Shown here one piece after another: positions 1 to 9,254 of a DNA stretch of 64,000 bases (its first letter is position 1; every line of letters starts with the position of its first letter). This stretch comes from Saccharicrinis sp963663905. GTDB lineage: Bacteria > Bacteroidota > Bacteroidia > Bacteroidales > Marinilabiliaceae. Under the pieces are notes generated by a model that was not told where the DNA came from, did no database searches, and was given only the letters and a program-made list of their open reading frames with translations. The stretch is taken from contig OY760657.1 of NCBI GenBank assembly GCA_963663905.2, forward strand, positions 3,844,001 to 3,908,000. The letters run 5' to 3'. Made by a program: the position numbers and the translations under genes.

Positions 1-583
1 GAGGGATTATAAAACAAGGTTTTTGTGGATAACTTTTTCTTACCTGATTAATTAATTCCTGACTTATAGTAATAATCCCGGTAAAATATTTAAATGAGTT
101 CTTATCCAGCAATTCATCATTAACTTTATCAAAATAGGATTTAGACATGGTAAAAGAGGATCTTAATTCAAAATATACCAAGTACACTGGAATTTTAAAT
201 AGCTTTGAAAAAAACGACCAAAATTTAACATATAAATACTTGTATGAGTATAGTATAATAGCATCAACTTTTTTAATTCTAAATACGATCCAAATAAATT
301 CTCTAATAAATCCAAATGCTTTAGCATATATTTTTAAAATTCTACTATTAGGAGAAAAAACATATGGTGAAGTAGTAAAATAATCAACACCATGCATAAC
401 TCCTTTTTTAGTAAGCAAATAATTTAAATCATTCTTCTTAAGAAAGGTATGACTAATTACTGTAAAAGAAATATCAGCTCTTACTACAGCTCTTGCCATT
501 AACATTAACTTTTGGACGGAGGCTGTTCCATACGGAAATCCACATAAACCGAGTGAATATATATTACGTTTTTTATTAGACAT
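1..583 (-). CDS. Glycosyltransferase family 4, partial (left edge)
   Basis: An open frame on the minus strand starts at an ATG (583-581) and runs off the left edge, giving 194 N-terminal residues with no stop. The N-terminus (IYSLGLCGFPYGTASVQK) is the acceptor-binding half typical of GT-B family 4 transferases, with a Gly/Tyr/Thr loop near residue 15. The last visible residues (GIITISQELINQ followed by a Pro-rich turn) match the stretch just before the interdomain linker, where GT4 proteins read like I-x-x-S-x-x-L. The nucleotide-sugar-binding C-terminal half lies outside the window. It is the most distal visible gene of the capsule operon and probably adds one sugar of the repeat unit. Donor and acceptor cannot be told. 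Confidence 0.8.
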   Translation of the reverse strand, partial: MSNKKRNIYSLGLCGFPYGTASVQKLMLMARAVVRADISFTVISHTFLKKNDLNYLLTKKGVMHGVDYFTTSPYVFSPNSRILKIYAKAFGFIREFIWIVFRIKKVDAIILYSYKYLYVKFWSFFSKLFKIPVYLVYFELRSSFTMSKSYFDKVNDELLDKNSFKYFTGIITISQELINQVRKSYPQKPCFIIP

Positions 584-652
584 ATCTATTTATTCTATAG
601 AAATTGCATTTACTACTTAACTCCATTTAATTTGACTAGTGAATTAACATTA

Positions 653-1600
653 TTATCTGTATTTATAATAGGTAAGTAAGTATACCACGTAAAATAATGG
701 AATAAATGGCATTACTATAAGTTTAAGTTTAACTCCCAATATTTTATTATAAATTGAAAGAGAAGTATTCTTTTCTAGCCAACCATTTCTAAACATGTTT
801 AAAACATCCTTTAAAAACAACTTTATGTTACCTGTTTTTAGTATGTATTTATAATTTGCATTTATGTGCCATGTTAAATAATGATAGAGCGTTTTTGAAC
901 TTAGTGCAGGATTTTTTTTTGATTTCTGAATAATTGAAGTAGAATCATTAGTATAATAGTTTCTAAGAGCAACATTATGACAAGCCACCTTATATCCCTC
1001 ATTTGCGATTGAGAACCAAACATAACTTAAAATATAGGATCCTCTGCTTGATTTTAAATCGGGGAATGGGTATTTCTTCAATACTTCAGTCCTAATCATA
1101 CCCCATTTTTCACCTACTATCTTATGTTTATATTTAAGCTCTAAATTGTTACTTATTAATGGATCTTGAGGGAATTTATTTCCTACAATCTCTTTTGTAT
1201 AGGGGTCCCTGCACAAAACATTTATTCCACTGTAGTTATTTCTTTCATCTTCTGGGATTTCATTCCAAAGTCTCAAAAAAGTCTCTAACGTTTCAGGTAA
1301 AAAACTATCATCTGCATCTGCTGGCAAAAAGAATTTTCCCTTTGCATGTTCCAATGCCAAATTCCAGGCTAAATGTTTGCCCTTGTTTTTTTCATGTTTG
1401 AGCACCGTAACATTTAAATCCGTATTGTGTAATAGTTCATTTAATTTATTTTGCAGATCATCAGGAGAAGCATCATCAACAATTATCCATTCAAAATCTT
1501 TAATAGTTTGATTTATAACACTTTCATATACTCTATGTATAGTTTTTTCGCATTTAAAAGCAGGTGTAAATATTGTAAATGTGTATTTATGTTGGTGCAT
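653..1600 (-). CDS. Glycosyltransferase family 2
   Basis: A 315-residue GT-A fold transferase. The N-terminal strand FTIFTPAFKCEKTI is the usual GT2 opening, followed by a nucleotide-binding Asp pair (WIIVDDASPDD, D42/D43) and a metal-binding DxD-type motif (PADADDSF, near residues 95-98). A hydrophobic stretch at the extreme C-terminus (about residues 289-310) may touch the membrane. It sits in the capsule operon between the edge-truncated GT4 and an acyltransferase, separated from the latter by about 110 bp. Transfer of one sugar from an NDP-sugar onto the undecaprenyl-linked repeat unit is inferred from family and context. The specific sugar is unknown. Confidence 0.85.
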   Translation of the reverse strand: MHQHKYTFTIFTPAFKCEKTIHRVYESVINQTIKDFEWIIVDDASPDDLQNKLNELLHNTDLNVTVLKHEKNKGKHLAWNLALEHAKGKFFLPADADDSFLPETLETFLRLWNEIPEDERNNYSGINVLCRDPYTKEIVGNKFPQDPLISNNLELKYKHKIVGEKWGMIRTEVLKKYPFPDLKSSRGSYILSYVWFSIANEGYKVACHNVALRNYYTNDSTSIIQKSKKNPALSSKTLYHYLTWHINANYKYILKTGNIKLFLKDVLNMFRNGWLEKNTSLSIYNKILGVKLKLIVMPFIPLFYVVYLLTYYKYR

Positions 1601-1709
1601 AATTCAAGTTTTACATTGTTTACAATACATTTATAGTGACAATAATTAATTCAATTCTTTGATATTAAATAATCGATATTATTATTGAATTAAACATATA
1701 TTCTTGATT

Positions 1710-2264
1710 CTATATATTCCAATAATGCCGATCAACTTCTTCCTGATATTTTCGTCCTAAGTTTTTATTTGGAACTCCCACAGCAATATCATTATCAGGA
1801 ACATCAGATGTTACAACACAGTTTGCTCCAACAACTGAATTATTTCCTATACAGACTCCACCAACGATGATAGCACCAGGTGTAAACCTTACATTATCAC
1901 CAACAACAGGAGCTTTGCCTTTTTCATTACTAAAAGTAAGATTATGCATAAGTGTAACATTATTACCTAACACAGTTTTAGAATTTACAACCAAACCATA
2001 ACCATGATTAATTTTACACCCATAACCAATTTTTACACTAACAGGTAATTCTACGCCGCAAGATTTACAAATACTCTTATATTTTCTATGGGCAATAAAA
2101 GAAAGAAAAAACACCTTGTTATGTATTAAATAATGGGTTAATCTATTCCAAAACATCAATCTATACAATCGAAAACTTAAATAGGTTTTGATAAAAGATT
2201 TAAAGCTAATACTCCCATTATATCTGTATAAATCACTTTTAATATAATTAATAAGCTTTTCCAT
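1710..2264 (-). CDS. Left-handed beta-helix acyltransferase (serine acetyltransferase-like)
   Basis: A 184-residue protein with an N-terminal helical part (about 1-70) and then hexapeptide repeats (ISVKIGYGCKINHGYG region, then VVGDNVRFTPGAIIVGG and IGNNSVVGANCVVTSDVP), ending in a GVPNK turn typical of the left-handed beta-helix acetyltransferases. The sequence resembles the serine acetyltransferase branch, but in capsule operons these proteins usually O-acetylate sugars from acetyl-CoA. The catalytic His candidate is in the KINHGYG segment. It is followed at 75 bp by a second hexapeptide protein, so the polymer probably carries at least two acyl decorations. The exact substrate is not predictable. 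Confidence 0.8.
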   Translation of the reverse strand: MEKLINYIKSDLYRYNGSISFKSFIKTYLSFRLYRLMFWNRLTHYLIHNKVFFLSFIAHRKYKSICKSCGVELPVSVKIGYGCKINHGYGLVVNSKTVLGNNVTLMHNLTFSNEKGKAPVVGDNVRFTPGAIIVGGVCIGNNSVVGANCVVTSDVPDNDIAVGVPNKNLGRKYQEEVDRHYWNI

Positions 2265-2339
2265 ATTTACTATACGATAAATAGGTTAAGTTCTAAATCC
2301 CTATAAACTTATTGTTGGGTATCTTTAATTCCCTTTCTT

Positions 2340-2933
2340 TTACAACTGTTTTATTACTTTACATGGACTTCCTGTTGCAATAACATTAGCAGGTATACTC
2401 TTGGTTACAACACTATTTGCTCCTATAAGAGAATTCTCACCAATAGTAACTCCTTTTAAAATTACTGAATTCATACCGATCCAAACATTATCTTTTATTA
2501 TAACTTTTTTTGGGGGGCCACTTCTAAAATCCTTTCCATGAAAGTCCGTATCTGTAATTATTGCATTTGCTCCACATAATAAATTATTTCCAATTTCAAC
2601 GCCAACTTCAGCAATTATGGAGTTACCACTAAAACCACAGTTATTACCTATTTCAATCTTTACTTTATCACCTAATACACTTATCATACAAGGATGATTT
2701 AATCCTAGTGCATTACTTCCATAACGAGATCTAAAACGACAATTATTCCCAATTATCAACTTTCCAGTTCCTCTTATATTAAATTTTGGAGAACCATAAA
2801 ATTTTATCTTCTGACCGAGTTTAATCCCATAACATCGATAGTGAAATCTTAAGAAAACATTATGTAATCCACCTATAGTAGTATCCTTATAATAGATTAA
2901 TTTATTAATGATTATTCTATAAAAATTCAACAT
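2340..2933 (-). CDS. Hexapeptide-repeat sugar O-acyltransferase (WcaF/maltose acetyltransferase-like)
   Basis: A 197-residue left-handed beta-helix protein. Repeats run from about residue 45 to the end (GTGKLIIGNNCRF, IEIGNNCGFSGNSIIA, VEIGNNLLCGANAIITDTDFH, WIGMNSVILKGVTIGENS), closing with ATGSPCKVIKQ. The ITDTDFHGKDF segment carries the conserved Asp-x-x-His loop where the catalytic His sits in WcaF- and LacA-like enzymes. Its start codon overlaps the stop codon of the upstream GT4 gene by one base (TAATG arrangement), so the two are translationally coupled. Acetylation of a capsule sugar or of an intermediate is inferred from this context. Confidence 0.83.
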   Translation of the reverse strand: MLNFYRIIINKLIYYKDTTIGGLHNVFLRFHYRCYGIKLGQKIKFYGSPKFNIRGTGKLIIGNNCRFRSRYGSNALGLNHPCMISVLGDKVKIEIGNNCGFSGNSIIAEVGVEIGNNLLCGANAIITDTDFHGKDFRSGPPKKVIIKDNVWIGMNSVILKGVTIGENSLIGANSVVTKSIPANVIATGSPCKVIKQL

Positions 2934-4192
2934 TAATTTACTTTTAATTTATGATAATCATCCCTTATTTCCAGATATGCCAAACTAATATCATTTGCAA
3001 TTTTTTTAGGGTCATGTCTTTCTAAAGCTGTCTTTTTTGCATTACTTCCTATTTCCTGAGCCAGTTTTTCATTAATAAATAATTCATTGATAGTAGAAGC
3101 CATAATCCATGGATCTCCATCTTGAATTAAAATGCCATTTTTATATTGCGATATATAACTTCCTGTTCCTCCAACATTTGTAGCAATACATGGCATACCT
3201 ATCAACATTGCTTCCGCTAAGCCATTCGGACTATTTTCTATACGTGATGCTTGAATATATATATCTGATTGACAAAGCAATAATGACAATTCCTGTTCTT
3301 TAAGAGAACCAACAAGTTCTATATAATCTTTAACATATTGGAATTCTTTTTTATACATATTAACCAGAATGCTATTACTTGATGAACCTGCAATTTTCCA
3401 CTTAAAATTCAAATTTTGATCTTTTAAAATTTTTGCAGCTTCTAAAACAGTCTCAAATCCTTTATAAACATTATCTCTGATTGTTGTTACTAATAAAATG
3501 GAATTTGAATTATCTCTCTTTTTATTCCAATTTATTTCATAGAAGTGGTCTCTAATTACTCTGTTTATCACAAAATATTTCGACTTAGGACTTATTAATC
3601 TTGTTATATTTTTATCCCAAAATGTTCGCCCAAAAAAATAATTGATATTACTTATCATATTTAACTCCCTTTCGCTCCTTAATTTATAATATTCATAATA
3701 TTTAAAGAGACTTCTTGGAATCTTAACCTTTGCCTGCCTTACAACATCAATTCCACTGAAAAACTTATATTGATATACACTCAGCAACCCTTGAATTGAC
3801 ATTACTACTGGAACATCTACATGTTGAGCAACTAATCCATAATTTTTTTCACTTCCATGAATATGAATAACATCTGGTTGTACTTTTTGAATTATATCAA
3901 TATATTTCTTTAATTGAAAATCATCATTTTCCTGTTCATATTTTTTTACGAATAACTTCCTTTTGATTCTATTAGCTTTTAATGATTTCACGGAGTAATA
4001 ATTTGTTCCATCAATGCAGAATTCCTCATCACGGTCTCCATTAAACACGACCGAAACCTTAACATTACTAGAATTTTGTTTGATCGCTTTCTCCAACGAC
4101 ATTATCCAACCCCCACCAAAAATTTTCTTCTTTAATTTTGAAGCTGCTAAAGAAGGAGTGTTTGTAAACCAAAGAACCTTTATATCATTCAT
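2933..4192 (-). CDS. Glycosyltransferase family 4
   Basis: A complete 419-residue GT-B transferase. The N-terminal domain has a glycine-rich loop (KIFGGGWIMSLEKA, residues about 24-37). The C-terminal domain has the donor-site signature SRIENSPNGLAEAM, in which two Glu residues spaced seven apart bind the nucleotide sugar, followed by GMPCIATNVGG. A basic KGFETVLEAAKIL helix follows the linker, as in other family 4 enzymes. It overlaps the upstream flippase gene by 4 bp (4189-4192) and the downstream acyltransferase by 1 bp. It adds a sugar with retention of configuration. The sugar cannot be deduced. Confidence 0.87.
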   Translation of the reverse strand: MNDIKVLWFTNTPSLAASKLKKKIFGGGWIMSLEKAIKQNSSNVKVSVVFNGDRDEEFCIDGTNYYSVKSLKANRIKRKLFVKKYEQENDDFQLKKYIDIIQKVQPDVIHIHGSEKNYGLVAQHVDVPVVMSIQGLLSVYQYKFFSGIDVVRQAKVKIPRSLFKYYEYYKLRSERELNMISNINYFFGRTFWDKNITRLISPKSKYFVINRVIRDHFYEINWNKKRDNSNSILLVTTIRDNVYKGFETVLEAAKILKDQNLNFKWKIAGSSSNSILVNMYKKEFQYVKDYIELVGSLKEQELSLLLCQSDIYIQASRIENSPNGLAEAMLIGMPCIATNVGGTGSYISQYKNGILIQDGDPWIMASTINELFINEKLAQEIGSNAKKTALERHDPKKIANDISLAYLEIRDDYHKLKVN

Positions 4193-5577
4193 TTTTTTAA
4201 ATCTTTACTAACACACTTTGTTTTTATAATATTTTTTAAATGGAAAGGTCCTATTATTGGACCATACCAATTAGTCAAAATAGTACAAAGTATAATACTT
4301 TCAATACCCCACTTTAAGTATTGTACAAAAAATAAGACTAATGGTATATAAATCAATGAACATATTACTGATAATATCATTTGTATTTTCACTTCACCTA
4401 TTCCATTTGCTAATGAAGAATATATTCCTCCATACGATAATGTGATATTATAAATCAACATTAAGACAGATAGTTGGAATGGAATATGGATTGAATCCCC
4501 AACCCAAATTTTATATATAAAACTTGAAATTGCCAATAAAAAACATCCCAATACACTTATAATAATAACGCCTCGATTAAGTTTACGGATTAAAGATTTT
4601 ATCCAATTTATATCATTTAAAGTCCACGCCTCAGTAAAAGCAGACCACATAGGGGTTAAAACAATACTAAAAACCATATTAATTACTCCAAAGTATTTAA
4701 ATGCAATTGTATATGGCGTCACTTGTGCTGGTCCAAAAAGTTGAGTAATTAATATATTAGCAGACTGATATCTTATTATCCGTCCAAATGATATTAAAAA
4801 AAAATTAATTCCTAGTGATAATATTTGTCGTGCATACTTTAAATCAACATATTTAAATTGCGGCCTAATATCTTTGTAATCATTTAGAAAAAAATAAATA
4901 GTTGATACTAATAAAATCAATAGCGGCACAATAGATTGCACTAACGCAAGTGCCATTAATGATCCTGAACCCAACTTTGATAGTACAAAAATTATAATTA
5001 ATACAATAAAATTTCCAATTGGACCATATGATATTGCCAATGCAGATCTCTGATAAGCATATAAAATATTTGTAAATAACTGTAAAAAGAACCGTATAAA
5101 AAATGATGAGAATACTATTAATACGATTGGTGAAAGATCACTAACTGTATTTACGTCTGTATTTAATATTTTGTACCAATTTAGGAATGGATGTATAATT
5201 AAATACATACAAAGCATAACTGCTAAAATGAACCCCAAAATTGCATAAGAAGTACTCACATACTTTTTAGCTAAGACCAAATCTTTATTTGAAATAGCTT
5301 CTGTTAGTTTATTTCTGAGTCCCTTACCTAAACCAACATCCATGAAACTAATCCATACAAACAGAGAACTCATTGTTAACCAGATTCCATAGCGAGTCTG
5401 ATCAAGATAATTAAGAGTAACGCTTATTAACAAAAAACCATTAACAATACTTAATCCTTTAACACCAAAAGACGCAATAATATTTTTTTTTGCCACAACA
5501 GAACGCTCGTGGCCTTTAAAAATCGAACTAATAAATTTGTTATTTTTAAATTTTTCAGTCCAATTTTTCATATTCAA
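4189..5577 (-). CDS. wzx: Polysaccharide flippase (Wzx/PST family)
   Basis: A 462-residue integral membrane protein with about 12 to 14 predicted hydrophobic helices from residue 35 onward. The N-terminal VVAKKNIIASFGVKG followed by a helix and YLDQTRYGIWLTMSSLFVW is characteristic of oligosaccharide flippases of the polysaccharide transporter family. It would move the lipid-linked repeat unit across the inner membrane. Its start lies inside the end of the polymerase gene (23 bp overlap) and its end overlaps the next GT4 by 4 bp, giving a compact wzy-wzx-GT block. Function rests on topology and gene order as well as on the family motif. Wzx proteins are too variable to predict substrate. Confidence 0.85.
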   Translation of the reverse strand: MNMKNWTEKFKNNKFISSIFKGHERSVVAKKNIIASFGVKGLSIVNGFLLISVTLNYLDQTRYGIWLTMSSLFVWISFMDVGLGKGLRNKLTEAISNKDLVLAKKYVSTSYAILGFILAVMLCMYLIIHPFLNWYKILNTDVNTVSDLSPIVLIVFSSFFIRFFLQLFTNILYAYQRSALAISYGPIGNFIVLIIIFVLSKLGSGSLMALALVQSIVPLLILLVSTIYFFLNDYKDIRPQFKYVDLKYARQILSLGINFFLISFGRIIRYQSANILITQLFGPAQVTPYTIAFKYFGVINMVFSIVLTPMWSAFTEAWTLNDINWIKSLIRKLNRGVIIISVLGCFLLAISSFIYKIWVGDSIHIPFQLSVLMLIYNITLSYGGIYSSLANGIGEVKIQMILSVICSLIYIPLVLFFVQYLKWGIESIILCTILTNWYGPIIGPFHLKNIIKTKCVSKDLKK

Positions 5578-6835
5578 CTTTTGTATTATTTATTAATTCT
5601 TTATTAAAAATTAAAACCAATAAAATTCCCATATTAAAAATATCAAAAAACACGATAGTCAAATTGGACATAAGAAACATTGACCACCCCAGCAATGCTC
5701 CATAAATTTTTGTTTTCCTGGCATCTCTATATAAACTAAGTGTTAGTAAAATAAGGAAAAGCATATATATCCCCCCACCTATATAACCATAATAATAAAA
5801 CAAAGAAAGATAACCAACATGAATCTGAGAAGATCTGCCATGTAATGCTCTAACTAATTCTACATCTCTACTTTCATTTTGTCCTTTTACTCTTATACCG
5901 TGCAAATTACCTTTCCCCCAAACCTTATTTTTATAAAATAATTTATCAAATATCTTAACTGCCAACAATCTGGTTCCTGCACCCGAACTTTGAAATGATC
6001 TGTTTTTTTCAAGCAAGCGCTCATTTACAAACTTCTCAGTATCAAAGCCAATAATCGGAGCAGCCATAAGGAATCCTCCGATAATCAAACTTACAATTAA
6101 AGTTAATCGCATCACTGTCTTAATATTAATTTTCACATTTAAGGGAATTAATAGTAAAACCATCAAAAAATTCAAGAGGATAAATCTTGATTTATTCAAC
6201 AATGCACATACAAAACCATAAAAGAGCAATAAATAAGCATTCTTGCTTGATTTTTTAAGTTCCAGATCAACCAGTACCGCTAAAATTGGAAAAAAGCTCA
6301 AACCAAAATATGTTATTCTCTCACCCCAAGTATATATAGATTCTAACCTAACCCCTTCAATTCCACTATTTAAATCTGTATCCACATGGGTTTTAGCTAA
6401 AAACGAAGGAGAAATAGCTTGCTGTAATAGTTGGACAATAAAAGCCAATACTATTATCCAAAAACTTATTTTAATTAGATACTTATATTGCTTTTTCTCT
6501 AAATCTACATTCTCAATAATAATAAAGGCAAGGAATCCGGCTACACCAAGATGTTTTCTAAAAAACTCATTATTAAGTTGTATTCCTACCAAGTAAAAAT
6601 CAGAAATTATTGTATACATTACAAATATCCCATAGATCCATACATAAAGCGGAACTTTAAGTACACCTCTCTGATACCACAATAGCATAAAGGTTAGAAG
6701 AGTCGGAACAAGAAATGCAGGACCGATTCCTTTACCTATTGCTTTTTCAACCAACATAGAATATATTGGCGCAATAGCCAACAAAACATAAAAATAAAAC
6801 GCAACTGTTTCAGGAATTGATTTCTTCTTTAACAT
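5555..6835 (-). CDS. wzy: O-antigen/capsule polymerase-like membrane protein (Wzy)
   Basis: A 426-residue polytopic protein with about ten hydrophobic segments and one large hydrophilic loop (about residues 270-335, ending in VRALHGRSSQIHVGYLSLFYYYG). The His-Gly/Ser-containing stretch before a Tyr-rich helix is the usual arrangement of the periplasmic loop in Wzy_C/O-antigen ligase-like proteins. It lies between the Wzc and Wzx genes, which is the expected place for the polymerase that joins flipped repeat units. An O-antigen ligase is the alternative, but presence of Wzc and Wza makes a polymerase more likely. Sequence alone would not settle this. Confidence 0.75.
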   Translation of the reverse strand: MLKKKSIPETVAFYFYVLLAIAPIYSMLVEKAIGKGIGPAFLVPTLLTFMLLWYQRGVLKVPLYVWIYGIFVMYTIISDFYLVGIQLNNEFFRKHLGVAGFLAFIIIENVDLEKKQYKYLIKISFWIIVLAFIVQLLQQAISPSFLAKTHVDTDLNSGIEGVRLESIYTWGERITYFGLSFFPILAVLVDLELKKSSKNAYLLLFYGFVCALLNKSRFILLNFLMVLLLIPLNVKINIKTVMRLTLIVSLIIGGFLMAAPIIGFDTEKFVNERLLEKNRSFQSSGAGTRLLAVKIFDKLFYKNKVWGKGNLHGIRVKGQNESRDVELVRALHGRSSQIHVGYLSLFYYYGYIGGGIYMLFLILLTLSLYRDARKTKIYGALLGWSMFLMSNLTIVFFDIFNMGILLVLIFNKELINNTKVEYEKLD

Positions 6836-6880
6836 ATGTTGCTATTAGAGATTACCCAAAATAAAAGTTGTTATATTTTA

Positions 6881-9235
6881 CTATTTCCTATCATCATAAT
6901 AGCCATAACCATCCTTTTTAAGTTTTGCAATATCATTCAATACTACGCAAGACTTGATTCCTTTATTAATTAGATCCTGCTGTAATGATTTAAACTCGGA
7001 TTTAGGCGAAATTTTCATTCTTAGAATAATCATACTAAGATCACTATGATTTATCAGATGATATCCATCTGATATTAATCCGATTGGAGAAGTATCAACC
7101 AATATATAGTCGTATTTCTCTTTGAGCTTTTCAAACAGAACTTTTGTTTGATCTGATGAAATTAATTCGCTGGGATTAGGAGCTAGCTCACCAGATAATA
7201 TAATATCCAAGTTCTTGTTTTTTGTATGACCAATTACTTCTTCCATTGTAGCTTGCTGACTAATAAACTCTGTTAGTCCTGCCTTTTTACTATATTCAGT
7301 ATATTCTGATAAGTACTTACTAAATTGGTTCTTTCTTAAATCAAATGCCAGCAATATTGTTTTATAACCCGAATTTGCAAACGTAATGGCACTATTTAGG
7401 GCTACGAAGGATTTTCCCTCACCTCCTACAGAAGAACTTATCAATATCGTTTTACAACTACTATCTTTAAAAAAATATTTAAGACTAACATTTAAATGTC
7501 TGAAGTTTTCAGAAACCTGTGTTTGAGGATATCTCTCAACAACATTTTCACATCCTTTATTATTATTTGAAATCTTACATAATACAGGTAATTCAATATT
7601 ACTCTCTGCTTCAGGTACAGTTGAAAATGTAGTTTGCGTTAGCTCTTTAATTCGGATAAAAATAGCAGGAATAAATAAACCAAGAAAAAGAGCAATCATA
7701 TAATTTAAAGTCTTTTTCGGAGAAATTGGTCCAGATCCAACAACGACAGACGGTTCAATTATTTCTGTATCTGGCTGATAAGATGCTTTAGCTATTTCTG
7801 CTTCTGCCCTTTTTTCAAGCAAATATGTATATATTGCGTCATTTACATTAAATTTTCTTTCAATACCGATTAAAGTTCTTTGGGTAGCAGGAAGTTTTCG
7901 TATTTCACTATTCAATCTACTTATCCTGGAATTCAGATCTGCCAATTTAATAGCATTTGTTTCTTCATAATATGAAATATTTTCAGAAACCATTTTTCGT
8001 AGATTTTCTATTCGAATATTTATTTTCTTTAAATAAGGACTTTTCCCTTGATTATTCTCTATAAAACTAACACGCTCACCATTAAGCCTAATAAGTTCAT
8101 CAATTAAATTATTAAGCATCGGATCATTAATACCCATTGCTGATGGAGCTATTAATTCATTAAATTCTTTATTCTGATTGAAGTAATTCTTAACATATTG
8201 ATAATATTCCGTATTAACATTTAAAATTGCTTTTTGGCTTTCCAATTCCCTCATTTCTTCAATAAACTGACCTGATTGCATAGATATATCAGTAACTTCA
8301 TTTCTGGTTTTAAATGATTGTAGATTTTGCTCCGCTCTTGCTAGTGAATCACCTATAATTTCTAACTGATCATTAATGTATTCAATGGTACGCACTGAAG
8401 TATGTTTTTTTCTTTCAAGGTCTCGATTTACGTATGTAGCTGTAAGAGTATTCAAAAAGTCTATTGCCTTTACCGGATTTTCTGTCTGTAATTTAATTTC
8501 TGCAACTGTAGCTTCTAAATCAGGAGGAATTACAACCAACTTTCGTTTATAATTTCTTACTAAAGCCCCGTTTGTATTTATATGAAACGAGTACTTTTTA
8601 TCTTTTATATCTTCGAAATCAACACTCGAGTTTAATAATATTTTAAATCTCATATAATCAGAATAAATATATTTATCAAAATCTACATGTTCTTTAAAAT
8701 GTAATTTTGGTACTCTTTGAACTACATTTCCTGAAACGAAACTATAAATACCAACATCCTCCTGATCCATGGTGATCTCACATGTAGAACTATCAATAAT
8801 TTTAATGTAAAAAGTCGAACTAATAGGTTGTTGATAATTTTTATCCAGTATTATTAAAAAAGGTGATGATTTATATAATTCACGTTTAGAAAATAATTCA
8901 TGTTCAAAATAAGAAATTTGAAAGTCAAGTTTCTCAATGGTTTCACTGATTAATGGAGTCGATTTTAGTGCCAACAATTCATTAGCAAAACTTTTATTGT
9001 TTGAAATAAACCCAAATTCGTTTAATAACTGTGCAGATGCATCTGCTAATCCACCACTTTCTTCATTAATCACAACGGATGTTGATACTTCGTAAACCTT
9101 AACGCTATATTTATTAAATGCATATGCAAAAGCTAATGATACTATTGAACAAAGAGCAATAACAAGCCAATGCTTTTTTACAAAACGAATAAAATAGTTA
9201 ACATCTAATGTTTCATGAGTGCTAATCTTCTTCAT
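6881..9235 (-). CDS. wzc: Polysaccharide co-polymerase / BY-type tyrosine kinase (Wzc-like)
   Basis: A 784-residue protein with the full Wzc layout: a first membrane helix (about 22-41), a long periplasmic coiled-coil region (about 45-500), a second membrane helix (about 505-525), and a cytoplasmic kinase domain. The kinase has Walker A SSVGGEGKS (about 601-609), a Walker A' segment ILLAFDLR (Asp632) and Walker B YILVDTSPIG (Asp714). It ends in a short tyrosine-rich tail (GYGYYDDRK) that could be the autophosphorylation site. It controls chain length and couples polymerisation to export with Wza, encoded 19 bp upstream. The first Asp of the classical Walker A' motif is Ala here, which I believe is common in this phylum. 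Confidence 0.92.
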   Translation of the reverse strand: MKKISTHETLDVNYFIRFVKKHWLVIALCSIVSLAFAYAFNKYSVKVYEVSTSVVINEESGGLADASAQLLNEFGFISNNKSFANELLALKSTPLISETIEKLDFQISYFEHELFSKRELYKSSPFLIILDKNYQQPISSTFYIKIIDSSTCEITMDQEDVGIYSFVSGNVVQRVPKLHFKEHVDFDKYIYSDYMRFKILLNSSVDFEDIKDKKYSFHINTNGALVRNYKRKLVVIPPDLEATVAEIKLQTENPVKAIDFLNTLTATYVNRDLERKKHTSVRTIEYINDQLEIIGDSLARAEQNLQSFKTRNEVTDISMQSGQFIEEMRELESQKAILNVNTEYYQYVKNYFNQNKEFNELIAPSAMGINDPMLNNLIDELIRLNGERVSFIENNQGKSPYLKKINIRIENLRKMVSENISYYEETNAIKLADLNSRISRLNSEIRKLPATQRTLIGIERKFNVNDAIYTYLLEKRAEAEIAKASYQPDTEIIEPSVVVGSGPISPKKTLNYMIALFLGLFIPAIFIRIKELTQTTFSTVPEAESNIELPVLCKISNNNKGCENVVERYPQTQVSENFRHLNVSLKYFFKDSSCKTILISSSVGGEGKSFVALNSAITFANSGYKTILLAFDLRKNQFSKYLSEYTEYSKKAGLTEFISQQATMEEVIGHTKNKNLDIILSGELAPNPSELISSDQTKVLFEKLKEKYDYILVDTSPIGLISDGYHLINHSDLSMIILRMKISPKSEFKSLQQDLINKGIKSCVVLNDIAKLKKDGYGYYDDRK

Positions 9236-9254
9236 AAAGATAATTTGTCAATTA

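Noticed and set aside
147..383. Plus-strand frame of 78 residues
   Set aside because: It is antisense to a well-supported minus-strand GT4 that runs off the edge, and has no family features.
6881..9235. Ala instead of the first Asp in the Walker A' motif of Wzc as evidence of an inactive kinase
   Set aside because: I believe many Bacteroidota members have a non-Asp residue here, and Walker A, the second Asp and Walker B are intact.
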